Of a DNA stretch of 64,000 nucleotides, positions 8,380 through 17,343 are shown one piece after another. The translations under genes and the position numbers were made by a program. Positions within the stretch are counted from its first letter, which is position 1, and each line of letters starts with the position of its first letter. Under the pieces are notes generated by a model. It made no database searches and was not told the origin of the DNA. It was given only the letters and a program-made list of their open reading frames with translations. This DNA is from Vicingus serpentipes. Lineage in GTDB: Bacteria; Bacteroidota; Bacteroidia; Flavobacteriales_E; Vicingaceae. Where the stretch lies: contig JAGFIT010000003.1 in assembly GCA_024103385.1 (NCBI GenBank), forward strand, positions 32,000 to 95,999, written 5' to 3'.

Positions 8380-9681
8380 CTAGCCCCTTCCTATACTACT
8401 ATAAAAATAACCTAACTCTCTCATTTCTTGAACATCATATAAGTTTCTTCCATCAAAAATTACTTTTTGTTTCATTTTTGTTGCCAATTTATTAAAATCA
8501 GGGTTTCTAAACACCTGCCATTCTGTAGCTATAACTAACGCATCTGCATCTATAACTGCCTCATCTCTACTCAAGGCAAATTTTATTTTATCTCCCAATA
8601 GCTCCTTTACATTAGCCATTGCTTCAGGGTCATATGCTGTAATATCAGCTCCTTCCTTTAATAACTCATCAATAATATATAATGCTGGAGCTTCCCTAAT
8701 GTCATCTGTATCAGGTTTAAAAGCCAAACCCCATAAACCTATTTTTTTTCCTTTTAAATCTCCTTTAAAGTAATCTTTAATTTTAGGAACAATAATTGTT
8801 TTTTGTTTCTCATTGATAGACATTACTGAATTTAGAATCCCAAATTCATAACCATATTCTTTTCCTGATTTAGCTAACGCTTGAACATCTTTCGGGAAAC
8901 AACTTCCTCCGTATCCTATTCCTGGAAATAAAAACCGTTTACCAATACGTTCATCTGATCCAATTCCAATTCTCACCATATCTACATCAGCACCTACCTT
9001 CTCGCAAAAGTTAGCTATTTCATTCATAAACGTAATCTTAGTAGCCAAAAACGAATTAGCAGCATATTTTGTTAGTTCAGCCGATTTTTCATCCATAAAA
9101 ATAATTGGATTTCCTTGTCGAACATATGGTTTATATAAATGTTCTAATATTTTTCTAGCTTTTACTGAAGAAGTTCCGATAACTACTCTATCTGGTTTCA
9201 AAAAATCATCTACCGCATAACCCTCTCTTAAAAACTCAGGATTAGAAACCACATCAAAATCAACTGTAGCGTTTTTAGCAATAGCAGCAGTTACCTTCTC
9301 TGCAGTACCAACAGGAACAGTACTTTTGTCAATAATTATTTTGTAATCTTTTATTATTTTCCCCAAATGATCTGCAACACCTAAAATATAAGATAAATCT
9401 GCTGAGCCATCTTCTCCAGGAGGTGTTGGTAATGCCAAAAATATAATTTGGGCATCGTTTACAGCTTCTTCAATTTTGGTAGTGAACAATAATCGTCCTT
9501 GCTTGATGTTTCTTTCAAACAAAACATCCAAATGAGGTTCATAAATAGGAACCTCCCCATTTTTCATTTTTTCTACCTTATTGGCATCAATGTCCACGCA
9601 AATTACATCATTCCCAGTTTCTGCAAAGCAAGTTCCTGTTACTAAACCTACATAACCCGTTCCTATTACTGCTATTTTCAT
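8380..9681 (-). CDS. ugd: UDP-glucose 6-dehydrogenase
   Basis: The 433-residue product has the N-terminal [16 protein letters not shown] motif, SNPEFLREG, and the catalytic GGSCFPKDV with its nucleophilic Cys, followed by the C-terminal UDP-binding domain ([16 protein letters not shown]). It oxidises UDP-glucose to UDP-glucuronate using two NAD+. The start overlaps the upstream aminotransferase gene by four bases. Its product can feed the UDP-xylose synthase encoded directly downstream; it is the second 6-dehydrogenase of the operon, and the motif differences show that the two have different substrates. Confidence 0.95.
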   Translation of the reverse strand: MKIAVIGTGYVGLVTGTCFAETGNDVICVDIDANKVEKMKNGEVPIYEPHLDVLFERNIKQGRLLFTTKIEEAVNDAQIIFLALPTPPGEDGSADLSYILGVADHLGKIIKDYKIIIDKSTVPVGTAEKVTAAIAKNATVDFDVVSNPEFLREGYAVDDFLKPDRVVIGTSSVKARKILEHLYKPYVRQGNPIIFMDEKSAELTKYAANSFLATKITFMNEIANFCEKVGADVDMVRIGIGSDERIGKRFLFPGIGYGGSCFPKDVQALAKSGKEYGYEFGILNSVMSINEKQKTIIVPKIKDYFKGDLKGKKIGLWGLAFKPDTDDIREAPALYIIDELLKEGADITAYDPEAMANVKELLGDKIKFALSRDEAVIDADALVIATEWQVFRNPDFNKLATKMKQKVIFDGRNLYDVQEMRELGYFYSSIGRG

Positions 9682-10811
9682 TTAAAAAATTCTTTTACTG
9701 ATTCGGTAATGTATTTTAATTGTTCATCATCTAGTTCTGTATGCATCGGCAATGAGATAACACTTTTACAGAGTTCCATGGTTATTGGGTAATTCTCATC
9801 TTTAAATTCTGGTCGAACATATGCTTTTTGCTGATGCAACGGTACAGGATAATAAACCATAGCTGGAATTCCTTTTTCTTGTAAAAAAAGAACCAATTCA
9901 TCACGATCAACTCCATTTAACTTCAATGTATATTGATGAAATACATGTGTTGACTGTTGATCAATAACTGGAGTTTCTATCTGGTCAATGTCTGCAAAAG
10001 CATTATTATAGTATGTTGCTGCTTTTTTTCTTGCAGCACTATAGCTATCCAAATGCGGCAACTTAACTCGTAATATGGCAGCTTGAATAGAATCTAATCG
10101 TGAGTTCACCCCTATTTCATCGTGATAATAACGCTGATACATCCCATGATTTACAATAGCTTCTAATCTTTTTCCTAACTCATCATCATTGGTAAACAAG
10201 GCACCACCATCTCCATAACAACCTAAATTCTTAGATGGGAAAAAAGAAGTTGTCCCAATATCTCCTATTGTTCCCGCTTTTTTAATATCTCCATTCGAAA
10301 AGGTATAGTCTGCTCCTATTGCTTGAGCAGTATCTTCTATTACAAAAAGATGATGCTTTTTAGCTATATTCATCACTGCTTCCATATTGGCACACTGACC
10401 AAACAAGTGAACAGGAATAATGGCTTTTGTTTTTGGGGTAATTGCTTTTTCTAACGCTTCAACATTAATATTAAAAGTAGCTTTATCTACATCAACAAAA
10501 ACAGGGGTCAGATTTAATAATCCAATAACTTCAACTGTAGCTGCAAAAGTAAAATTGGCAGTAATTACTTCATCTCCAGATTTTAACCCCAAAGCCATTA
10601 ATGCTATCTGTAAAGCATCCGTACCATTCCCACAGGGAATTACATACTTTACTTTTAAATAGTTCTCCAACTCTTCTTTAAAAGCTTTTACTTCTGGACC
10701 TTTAATAAATGCTGTTGAATCAATAACACTAAAAATAGCCTTGTCCACCTGCTCTTTAATCTTAGTATATTGACCTTTTAGGTCAACCATTTGAATATTA
10801 TATTCAGGCAT
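9678..10811 (-). CDS. DegT/DnrJ/EryC1/StrS aminotransferase, WbpE/WlbC-like
   Basis: This 377-residue PLP enzyme shows the sugar-aminotransferase fold with GNGTDALQIAL near residue 60, the EDTAQAIGA block whose Asp contacts the cofactor, and SFFPSKNLGCYGDGGAL containing the Schiff-base Lys. With the WbpB- and WbpD-like enzymes downstream it fits WbpE/WlbC, which aminates C3 of UDP-3-keto-GlcNAcA. It is the first gene of the roughly 9-kb minus-strand operon, and the 132-bp gap to the divergent gene at 10944 must hold the operon promoter; I found no convincing TAnnTTTG box there. Confidence 0.88.
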   Translation of the reverse strand: MPEYNIQMVDLKGQYTKIKEQVDKAIFSVIDSTAFIKGPEVKAFKEELENYLKVKYVIPCGNGTDALQIALMALGLKSGDEVITANFTFAATVEVIGLLNLTPVFVDVDKATFNINVEALEKAITPKTKAIIPVHLFGQCANMEAVMNIAKKHHLFVIEDTAQAIGADYTFSNGDIKKAGTIGDIGTTSFFPSKNLGCYGDGGALFTNDDELGKRLEAIVNHGMYQRYYHDEIGVNSRLDSIQAAILRVKLPHLDSYSAARKKAATYYNNAFADIDQIETPVIDQQSTHVFHQYTLKLNGVDRDELVLFLQEKGIPAMVYYPVPLHQQKAYVRPEFKDENYPITMELCKSVISLPMHTELDDEQLKYITESVKEFFK

Positions 10812-10943
10812 TATTTTCTGTTTACAAGATAAGGTTGCTAAATTAACAAAATCTCCATTATTTAAAGGGATTTTTGTTCCAATAACGATTAAGTAATAAT
10901 ATATAGTTGATTTATTCGTTAATTTGCGTCTTTAAGCAATAAA

Positions 10944-11744
10944 ATGAAACGCTACTTTTTTATTTTCTTAACCTGCTACAGCTTTATTGCAAAAGCTCAA
11001 TTTTTTATCCCTCAAGAAGAAATTCAAGATTCTGCTTTTACCATACCAATGATTACTGTTTCTTATGCCAGACAATGGACTAGCGCTGATTTAGCCAATA
11101 GATTTGGCTTTAATAATAATATTGGAGGAAGCTTTGCTATTAAAACTAAAAAACAGTGGTACTTTGGCTTCAAAGGTAATTTTATTTGGGGTGGAAACGT
11201 AAAACAAGATGAAATCCTAAACGATATCACTACTAAAAAATATATCCTAGATGATAACGGTAAATTTATAGATCAAGAAATATTAGCAATTAGTGATGAT
11301 GGAAGCGTGGTAGAAATATTTTTAGATGAAAGAGGGTCCTCTTTTTTCTTTATTGCTGGGAAACTGTTTAATGTAATTAGCCCAAATAAAAACTCAGGGA
11401 TATTGGCGTATGGAGGAGTAGGAACTCTACACCATAAAATTAGTATTAAATACAGGGGAAATGTACCTGCCTTGCAAGATGAATTAAAAGAAGGTTATGA
11501 CCGTTTATCTTTTGGCTATGCCGTTAACGGTTTTGTTGGTTATTTATTTATGAGTAAAAACAGGCTACTTAACTTTTATGGTGGTTTTGACTATACCCAA
11601 GGTTGGACCAAAAACATGCGAAAATACAATTACGATACTCAAAGTTTTGACAACAAAACTAACACTGATATCCTCTATGGTGTTCGTTTAGGTTGGATTA
11701 TTCGATTAAATAAAAGAAAAGCGCAAGAGTTTTATTACAACTAA
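10944..11744 (+). CDS. Predicted outer-membrane beta-barrel protein
   Basis: A 266-residue protein beginning with a clear signal peptide (MKRYFFIFLTCYSFIAKAQ). The mature part alternates aromatic and polar residues in strand-like runs and ends in an aromatic-rich stretch, as expected for a small outer-membrane barrel of the PorT type. It lies 14 bp upstream of the Kdo transferase gene on the same strand, so a role at the outer membrane is plausible. No catalytic motif is visible and the specific function is unknown. Confidence 0.72.
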   Translation: MKRYFFIFLTCYSFIAKAQFFIPQEEIQDSAFTIPMITVSYARQWTSADLANRFGFNNNIGGSFAIKTKKQWYFGFKGNFIWGGNVKQDEILNDITTKKYILDDNGKFIDQEILAISDDGSVVEIFLDERGSSFFFIAGKLFNVISPNKNSGILAYGGVGTLHHKISIKYRGNVPALQDELKEGYDRLSFGYAVNGFVGYLFMSKNRLLNFYGGFDYTQGWTKNMRKYNYDTQSFDNKTNTDILYGVRLGWIIRLNKRKAQEFYYN

Positions 11745-11758
11745 CTTTTAGCAAAAAA

Positions 11759-12988
11759 ATGTCTTTATTTTTTTACCAAATATTCATTCGATTTTATCTT
11801 GCTACTGTGTATATCTCATCACTATTTAACCCCAAAGCAAAAAAATGGGTTAATGGTAGAAGAAATATTTTTGAACAATTAAAAAATACTATCCCCTCTA
11901 ATGAAAAAATTTATTGGTTCCATTGTGCTAGCTTAGGAGAATTTGAACAAGGAAAACCCATCATCGATTATTTAAAAATAAAAAACGACCGAAATAAAAT
12001 ACTCATCACCTTCTTTTCTCCATCTGGTTATGAATTACGTAAAGATTATGAAAATGCCGATTATGTCTTTTACCTTCCTATGGATACTAAAAAAAATGCG
12101 CAAAAATTTATTGAAATCACAAAACCTACAAAAGCATTTTTTATTAAATATGAATTTTGGTATAATTACCTTTTTGAGTTGAACCAGCATCATGTTCCTA
12201 CTTATTTAATTTCTGGTGTTTTCAGAAAACAACAACCCTTTTTCAAATGGTATGGCGGGACTCATCGGAAAATGTTAACTTATTTTGAACATTTTTTTGT
12301 CCAAAACATTCGTTCAGAAAACCTGTTAAAAAAATTAGGGCATAATAATGTAAGTACAGCAGGAGACACTAGAATTGATCGTGTTTATGAAAATTCCACT
12401 CAACCTACTTCAATTCCTTTAATTAAAACATTTAAAGGCAATAAAAAAATAATTATAGTTGGAAGTTCTTGGCAAAAAGAAGAGGAAATAATTGCAGAAT
12501 TCATCCATTCTTCTAAAAAAGACTATAAATTTATTATTGCTCCACATGATGTTAGTGATTCACGAATACAAGAAATCAAAAAATTACTACAAGGCAACTA
12601 CATTAAATATTCCGATGCAAATAGCAACAACATCAAGCAATTTAAAGTCTTAATTATTGATAATATTGGTTTATTATCCAACATTTATCAATATACCGAT
12701 ATTGCTTTTATAGGTGGCGGATTTACAGGTTCCTTACACAATATTTTAGAGCCTGCTAGCTTTGGAAACACCTTACTTTTTGGACCAAAACACCATCAAT
12801 TTCACGAAGCCGAAGAGTTAATTCAGTTAGCTGCTGCATACGAAATTAAAGATGCTGATGATTTATTGGCGGTTCTTAATCATTTAGAACTTGATAATCA
12901 ATTAATCACTTCTCAAGCATCTTCTATCAAGTATATACAACAAGGTGTTGGAGCAACAAAAATGATTATAAATAAATTAAAATTGTAA
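11759..12988 (+). CDS. waaA: 3-deoxy-D-manno-octulosonic acid (Kdo) transferase
   Basis: The 409-residue protein follows the WaaA/KdtA pattern: N-terminal membrane-anchoring segment, WFHCASLGEFEQGKP with the catalytic Glu region, then VGSSWQKEE and FIGGGFTGSLHNILEP in the C-terminal CMP-Kdo domain of this GT-B (GT30) enzyme. It adds Kdo to lipid A precursor on the inner face of the cytoplasmic membrane. It is probably co-transcribed with the barrel protein just upstream. hldD at 31100 is a second LPS-core gene in this window. Confidence 0.93.
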   Translation: MSLFFYQIFIRFYLATVYISSLFNPKAKKWVNGRRNIFEQLKNTIPSNEKIYWFHCASLGEFEQGKPIIDYLKIKNDRNKILITFFSPSGYELRKDYENADYVFYLPMDTKKNAQKFIEITKPTKAFFIKYEFWYNYLFELNQHHVPTYLISGVFRKQQPFFKWYGGTHRKMLTYFEHFFVQNIRSENLLKKLGHNNVSTAGDTRIDRVYENSTQPTSIPLIKTFKGNKKIIIVGSSWQKEEEIIAEFIHSSKKDYKFIIAPHDVSDSRIQEIKKLLQGNYIKYSDANSNNIKQFKVLIIDNIGLLSNIYQYTDIAFIGGGFTGSLHNILEPASFGNTLLFGPKHHQFHEAEELIQLAAAYEIKDADDLLAVLNHLELDNQLITSQASSIKYIQQGVGATKMIINKLKL

Positions 12989-13063
12989 ATCAGCTCTACT
13001 TACTTAACAAATAACGTTCACAACTTTTATTATTTATTGTGCCGACCCTACAACTTTTAGAGT

Positions 13064-13071
13064 TATCTTTG
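13064..13071 (+). promoter_or_regulatory. Bacteroidetes -7 box for the desaturase gene
   Basis: TATCTTTG matches the TAnnTTTG -7 consensus exactly and is followed by TATAA, the same context as the box before the PadR gene. Its position places the desaturase start downstream of about 13078, which excludes the upstream GTG at 13039 as the start codon. Confidence 0.6.
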
Positions 13072-13095
13072 TATAAAGTTCTAAACTTTTCCAAT

Positions 13096-14199
13096 TTGAA
13101 AGTTGTTAAATTCAATATCAAAAATCAACCTGAATTTTTTAAGGAATTAAGAAAAAGAGTAAACACTCATTTTAAAGAAAAAAACATTTCTAAATACGCC
13201 AACTTTAATATGAAGTTTAAAACAGGCTTTATGCTTTGTTTGTACTTTCTTCCATTAATATTGATGTTAACTGGCGTGATAACCTCTCTATGGTTGGTTA
13301 TTTTAATGTGGGTATTGATGGGATTTGGTATGGCTGGGATTGGTTTGTCGATTATGCATGACGCTAATCATGGATCTTATTCTAAAAATCAAAAAGTAAA
13401 TAACGCTTTAGGTTATTTAATTCATTTTATTGGCGGATTTCGTGAAAACTGGAAAATTCAGCACAACATTCTACACCATTCTTTTACTAATATAGAAGGA
13501 TTTGATGAAGATATTAAATTTAACATGATGCGGTTTTCTCCTACTCAAAAAAGAAGAGGTGTTCATCGCTTTCAAGTTTTTTATGCGCCTGTTTTTTATG
13601 GGTTTATGACTATGTATTGGTTAACGAGTAAAGATTTTCAACAGCTGATTAATTACAACAAACAAAACTTATTAGCAGGACAAGGATTAACACTAAAGAA
13701 AGGAATAGCTATTTTAATATTCCATAAAACATGGTACCTATTGTTTACGTTAATTTTACCTATGATATTGATTCCTTTAGCATGGTGGCAAGTATTAATA
13801 GGTTTTTTAATTATGCATTATATCTGCGGATTAATTCTAGCGTTTGTTTTTCAATCTGCCCACATTATAGAAGCAACGGACTTTTATGAGGCAGACAAAA
13901 ATGGAAGTGTAGAAAATAACTGGGCAATACACCAAATGAAAACTACCTCCAATTTTGCGGGAAAAAGTATTTTCTTCTCATGGTTTATTGGAGGGTTAAA
14001 CTATCAAATTGAACACCACTTATTCCCTAATATTTGCCACATTCATTATTCTAAAATTGCTAAAATTGTAAAACAAACCGCTAAAGAATTCAATGTTCCC
14101 TACTATCAGCATAAAACATTTTTCGGAGCACTAAAAAGTCATTTTACTTTACTCCACCAATTGGGTACTGGAAAATACGATAAGGCATTGCTGAAATAA
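13096..14199 (+). CDS. Membrane fatty-acid (acyl-CoA/linoleoyl-type) desaturase
   Basis: An integral-membrane di-iron desaturase with the three histidine boxes HDANH, HNILHHSF and QIEHHLFP spread between hydrophobic segments. The QxxHH form of the third box is typical of front-end/linoleoyl-CoA-like desaturases common in Bacteroidota. I chose the TTG at 13096 (protein MKVVKFNIKNQPEFF, 367 residues) because a promoter box at 13064 lies inside the longer frame that opens with GTG at 13039, and the family normally begins with such a short polar segment. It stands alone between waaA and the convergent moa operon, and probably adjusts membrane fluidity. Confidence 0.88.
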   Translation: MKVVKFNIKNQPEFFKELRKRVNTHFKEKNISKYANFNMKFKTGFMLCLYFLPLILMLTGVITSLWLVILMWVLMGFGMAGIGLSIMHDANHGSYSKNQKVNNALGYLIHFIGGFRENWKIQHNILHHSFTNIEGFDEDIKFNMMRFSPTQKRRGVHRFQVFYAPVFYGFMTMYWLTSKDFQQLINYNKQNLLAGQGLTLKKGIAILIFHKTWYLLFTLILPMILIPLAWWQVLIGFLIMHYICGLILAFVFQSAHIIEATDFYEADKNGSVENNWAIHQMKTTSNFAGKSIFFSWFIGGLNYQIEHHLFPNICHIHYSKIAKIVKQTAKEFNVPYYQHKTFFGALKSHFTLLHQLGTGKYDKALLK

Positions 14200-14220
14200 A
14201 TACTCTAATTATTAGCGTAA

Positions 14221-15132
14221 TTACTCATGCTTTGCATCTTTTAGTATTCTAAACACATGTAATAATGCTGGAAATAAAGCGTCCATAGTTTCTGCAGCAC
14301 CTTTAGTAGAACCCGGTACTCCCATCAATAATGTTTCTCCTTTCACTCCCGCTACACTCCTGCTTAACATCGAGTAAGGTGTTCTATCTTGTCCATAATT
14401 ACGAGCAGCTTCCATAATCCCTGGTATTTCTCTATCAATTAAAGGTTTTAATGCTTCCGGTGTTACATCTCTACTCGATAAGCCTGTTCCGCCCGTAAAA
14501 ATAATCATATTCGCTCCTTGAGCTTGGTATTCGTTAACCTTGTCTTGTATGGCTTCCACCTCATCCGGTATAACTGTATAATCCAATATGGCTACTTCAC
14601 ATTCTTCTAATTTTTTAATAATGGCTTTTCCTGCTTTATCCTCTTTCTGCCCAGCCGAAATGGTATCTGAACAAACTACTACAGCTGCTTTTAAATCTTT
14701 TCTAAAACGATCTTTAAAATCAGATTTTCCACCCTTCTTTTCTATTAATTTGATGTGATGAATTTCTACTCCTTTATCAATAGGCTTGAGCATGTCGTAC
14801 ATGTTTAATGCGACTACACTTGCTCCATGCATGGCTTCTACTTCTACTCCTGTTTTGTAAATCGTTTTTACCGTCATGGTCACCTTAATTTCCAATCCAT
14901 CAATTTCATAATCAATACCAGTATATTCTATTGGCATTGGATGACAATCAGCTAATATTAAAGCAGTTTGTTTTACCCCTAATAATCCTACTGCTCTGCT
15001 CATCGCAAAAACATCTCCTTTAGGAACTGTTCCGTTTTGTATTGCTTCTATCGTTTCTTGTTTGCTCACTTTAACAATTGCTTGTGCTGTTGCAATTCTT
15101 AATGTACTTGATTTATGTGTTATGTCGACCAT
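14221..15132 (-). CDS. moaCB: Fused MoaC-MoaB molybdopterin biosynthesis protein
   Basis: A 303-residue fusion. Residues 1 to about 145 are MoaC (cyclic pyranopterin monophosphate synthase, with LADCHPMP and VEAMHGASVVALNMYDM). Residues from about 155 are a MoaB/Mog domain (IFTGGTGLSSRDVTPEA and GVPGST), which adenylylates molybdopterin before molybdenum insertion. Such moaCB fusions are known in Bacteroidota. It is the last gene of the moa operon and is separated from moaE by the four-helix-bundle insertion. moaA, needed for the same first step as MoaC, is not in the window. Confidence 0.93.
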   Translation of the reverse strand: MVDITHKSSTLRIATAQAIVKVSKQETIEAIQNGTVPKGDVFAMSRAVGLLGVKQTALILADCHPMPIEYTGIDYEIDGLEIKVTMTVKTIYKTGVEVEAMHGASVVALNMYDMLKPIDKGVEIHHIKLIEKKGGKSDFKDRFRKDLKAAVVVCSDTISAGQKEDKAGKAIIKKLEECEVAILDYTVIPDEVEAIQDKVNEYQAQGANMIIFTGGTGLSSRDVTPEALKPLIDREIPGIMEAARNYGQDRTPYSMLSRSVAGVKGETLLMGVPGSTKGAAETMDALFPALLHVFRILKDAKHE

Positions 15133-15160
15133 TTTTGTTTAGTTATTTAGTTGCTAGTAA

Positions 15161-15517
15161 TCAGTTACTAGTATTTAATGATTTTATGAATCCTGCTGTA
15201 ATCTTAGAAATCTCAATACAATTTTCTCGTAATAATTCTGCTTTTTCTTTATCAAGATAGTTTAATCTTTCAGCTAAATACAACATTGATCTTACTTCAC
15301 TACATGATGCTAAGGAAATAAATAAAAATCGTTTAAAATCTGCATTACTACTCCTATCAAATCCTTCTGCAATATTGTTTGATATGGAAACAGTAGCTCT
15401 GCATATTTGATCTCTAAAACCAAAGTCTTTTGATTCTTTGAAAACCCCATAAACTTCAACTGCTAAATCTTGCGCTTTTTTCCAGGCTATTATATCTTCA
15501 AATTTTACTATTTGCAT
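15161..15517 (-). CDS. Four-helix-bundle protein (23S rRNA intervening-sequence type)
   Basis: A 118-residue all-helical protein whose motifs (IIAWKKAQDLAVEVY at the start, ICRATVSISNNIAEGFDR, FLFISLASCSEVRSMLYLA) are those of the S23/IVP four-helix-bundle family first seen encoded in rRNA intervening sequences. Family members form pentameric rings and their function is unknown. It has no link with molybdenum metabolism although it sits in the same orientation inside the moa operon. Its stop codon lies in one of two flanking inverted repeats, and a heptamer repeat array lies just upstream, which suggests it arrived as a unit. Confidence 0.9.
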   Translation of the reverse strand: MQIVKFEDIIAWKKAQDLAVEVYGVFKESKDFGFRDQICRATVSISNNIAEGFDRSSNADFKRFLFISLASCSEVRSMLYLAERLNYLDKEKAELLRENCIEISKITAGFIKSLNTSN

Positions 15518-15553
15518 TTTTTTCTATTTTCTTATTAAAAGTAACTACTAATT

Positions 15554-15633
15554 ACTGAACACTGAATACTGAACACTGAATACTGAACACTGAATACTGA
15601 ATACTGAATACTGTTCACTAGTTACTGATTACT
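15554..15633. repeat. Heptamer tandem array ACTGAAC/ACTGAAT
   Basis: Eight consecutive 7-bp units, alternating ACTGAAC and ACTGAAT and then ACTGAAT alone, start at 15554. They are followed by degenerate units ACTGTTC, ACTAGTT and ACTGATT that run into the last codons of moaE. Confidence 0.9.
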
Positions 15634-16065
15634 CTTCCACTGAAAACTACTATTCTCAAAAACTTCTTTTCCGAATACTGGTGCTTTCGCTTTAATCTCT
15701 TCTGTGATATATCGACAAGCGTCAAAAGCCATAGCTCTATGTTTAGAAGACGTAAAAACAAATAAACACAACTCCCCTACTTTTACGACACCTATACTAT
15801 GATAAATGTGCGCACATGTTAAATCATATTTATCAAAAGCAGCTTCACGAATTTCATCAAACACTTTATTTGCCATTTCCGCATAAGCTGAATAATCAAT
15901 GGCTATTACTTCTTTTCCTTCAATTTGATCGGCTCTTACCTGACCTAAAAATATATCGTGGGCACCAATATTTGTTTTCACCTGATGATGCGCAATTGAT
16001 GTTGCTATTTTTTCAGGTGTTATTGGTCCTTCTACTAAGAAGTTTTTTATTTTCTTTTCGCTCAT
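15622..16065 (-). CDS. moaE: Molybdopterin synthase catalytic subunit
   Basis: A 147-residue MoaE with DIFLGQVRAD, the VKVGELCLFVFTSSKHR segment carrying catalytic Lys/Arg residues, and KAPVFGKEVF near the end. With MoaD (encoded at 17344) it forms the heterotetramer that inserts two sulfurs into precursor Z. I take the ATG at 16065 as start (MSEKKIKNFLVEGP); the frame can be extended to 16104 but the added residues look non-coding. The last codons and stop overlap the flanking repeat of the four-helix-bundle unit, so insertion happened exactly at the gene's end. Confidence 0.92.
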   Translation of the reverse strand: MSEKKIKNFLVEGPITPEKIATSIAHHQVKTNIGAHDIFLGQVRADQIEGKEVIAIDYSAYAEMANKVFDEIREAAFDKYDLTCAHIYHSIGVVKVGELCLFVFTSSKHRAMAFDACRYITEEIKAKAPVFGKEVFENSSFQWKSNQ

Positions 16066-16145
16066 ATTATTTTTTATATTTAATGTCATTGTTTTTAAAC
16101 ACACCCCTTAGAATTTCTAAGCAACAAGTTGCAAAGAACTTCTTG

Positions 16146-16163
16146 TCCCCTCTCAAGAGGGGA
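16146..16163. repeat. Short intergenic palindrome CCCCTCT/AGAGGGG
   Basis: TCCCCTCTCAAGAGGGGA is a hairpin between moeB and moaE, of the same style as the compound palindrome at 31021-31094. It may be an interspersed repeat or a weak attenuator. Confidence 0.5.
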
Positions 16164-16165
16164 AT

Positions 16166-17269
16166 TTACCAATTTACTATGCCCCCTTCGAGGTTAATTA
16201 AGTTATTATAATTGTATTCGTTTTCTAATTGTTCGATAGCCATCCTACTTCTTATCCCTTTCTGGCAAACTACTACTACTTGCTTATCTTTTGCTATTTG
16301 ACTTACAAACTCATCCAGTTCATCTAGTGGGGCGATTAGTACATTCCCTTTTTCTATTCTTGGTTGTTCCCATTCCCCCCTCACATCTACTACTTGAAAA
16401 TCTATTCCTTTTTCATACAACTCTTTCAAGCCATCAACAGCTATCTCTTTTGAAATCGTATTTTGTTGTTTTACGCCACAAAAGAAGTCATAATCAAAGG
16501 TCTCAAAATTAGCTGATTCGTTGATTATTTTATTGATTTGCTCTTCTGATCGTTTAACGTTTAACATCATAAATGCATTATTTAACGCATTGTAGGTTTG
16601 TAACTTACCTGATAAAGGTACTCCTATTTCTAGAATAATTTTTATCGCTTCATTTGCTTGTTGTGTTCCTATTAATCCTGGTAATACCCCAATAACACCC
16701 ACATCAGAACAACTCGGAACACTTCCTGCTTTTGGCGGTTCAGGAAACAAACACCGGTAAGAAGGCCCTCCTTTGTGATTAAATACGGAAACCTGTCCTT
16801 CAAATTTATAAATGGCTCCATAAACCAATGGTTTACCTGTAATTACGCAAGCATCGTTCACTAAATAGCGAGTAGAGAAATTGTCTGTCCCGTCTATAAC
16901 AATGTCATACTTAGAGAATATACTCAAAGCATTGCTTGTCGTTAATTTCTCAGGATAAACATCAAATTGAACCAATGGATTTTGTTGGCTTAATTTTTCT
17001 TTTGCTGCTTCCACTTTCAATTTCCCAACGTCTGCTGTGGTAAATAAAATTTGACGTTGTAAATTACTTTCATCCACCACATCAAAATCAATTAAACCAA
17101 TAGTCCCTACCCCTGCGGCCGTTAAATACTGTAACACAGGACACCCCAAACCTCCAGCACCAATTACCAACACCTTAGCGGCTTTCAGTTTTTCTTGTCC
17201 TTCTAATCCTACTTTATCTAGCAGAATATGACGATTATATCTATTTTTTTCTTTGTCTGTTAAATTCAT
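16166..17269 (-). CDS. moeB: MoeB/ThiF-type adenylyltransferase with rhodanese domain
   Basis: A 367-residue two-domain protein. The N-terminal ThiF/MoeB domain has the ATP site GAGGLGCPVLQYL, DFDVVDESNLQRQ with the adenylate-binding Arg, and DGTDNFSTRYLVND. The C-terminal rhodanese domain (from about residue 270) carries the persulfide Cys in VVVVCQKGIRSR. It would activate the Gly-Gly tail of MoaD with AMP and supply sulfur, like human MOCS3. It lies between moaD and moaE in the operon, which supports the MoaD link rather than thiamine synthesis. Confidence 0.92.
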   Translation of the reverse strand: MNLTDKEKNRYNRHILLDKVGLEGQEKLKAAKVLVIGAGGLGCPVLQYLTAAGVGTIGLIDFDVVDESNLQRQILFTTADVGKLKVEAAKEKLSQQNPLVQFDVYPEKLTTSNALSIFSKYDIVIDGTDNFSTRYLVNDACVITGKPLVYGAIYKFEGQVSVFNHKGGPSYRCLFPEPPKAGSVPSCSDVGVIGVLPGLIGTQQANEAIKIILEIGVPLSGKLQTYNALNNAFMMLNVKRSEEQINKIINESANFETFDYDFFCGVKQQNTISKEIAVDGLKELYEKGIDFQVVDVRGEWEQPRIEKGNVLIAPLDELDEFVSQIAKDKQVVVVCQKGIRSRMAIEQLENEYNYNNLINLEGGIVNW

Positions 17270-17283
17270 TTTTTACGTTCTTA

Positions 17284-17323
17284 TTCTTTGTCTGCACTTC
17301 GACAAGCTCAGTGTGACAAAGAA
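17284..17323. repeat. Interspersed palindromic repeat, CTTCGACAAGCTCA type
   Basis: TTCTTTGTC and GACAAAGAA form 9-bp outer arms around the core CTTCGACAAGCTCAGTGTGA. Relatives of the core are at 32079, 32137, 32735 and 55231. It lies in the moaD-moeB gap inside the operon. Confidence 0.75.
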
Positions 17324-17343
17324 TTATCAGATTTTCAAATTAA

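Larger units (their letters stand above)
15156..15633. mobile_element. Possible four-helix-bundle gene unit with inverted ends
   Basis: AGTAATCAGTTACTAGT at 15156-15172 and its complement, with one mismatch, at 15617-15633 bracket the four-helix-bundle gene. Both ends extend into ACTnnnn heptamer runs pointing in opposite directions. The unit sits between moaE and moaCB, genes that would otherwise be neighbours. There is no transposase. Calling this a mobile unit is inference from the layout and from the scattered distribution of such genes. Confidence 0.35.

Noticed and set aside
1588..10811. A full capsule or O-antigen locus
   Set aside because: No glycosyltransferase, Wzx/Wzy, ABC exporter or Wza/Wzc gene is present; only precursor enzymes and a phosphatase.
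13039..13095. GTG at 13039 as the desaturase start
   Set aside because: A TAnnTTTG promoter box lies inside this extension and the added residues do not look like the family.
15554..15633. Short regularly spaced repeats considered as a CRISPR array
   Set aside because: The units are 7 bp and directly tandem, with no spacers and no cas gene.
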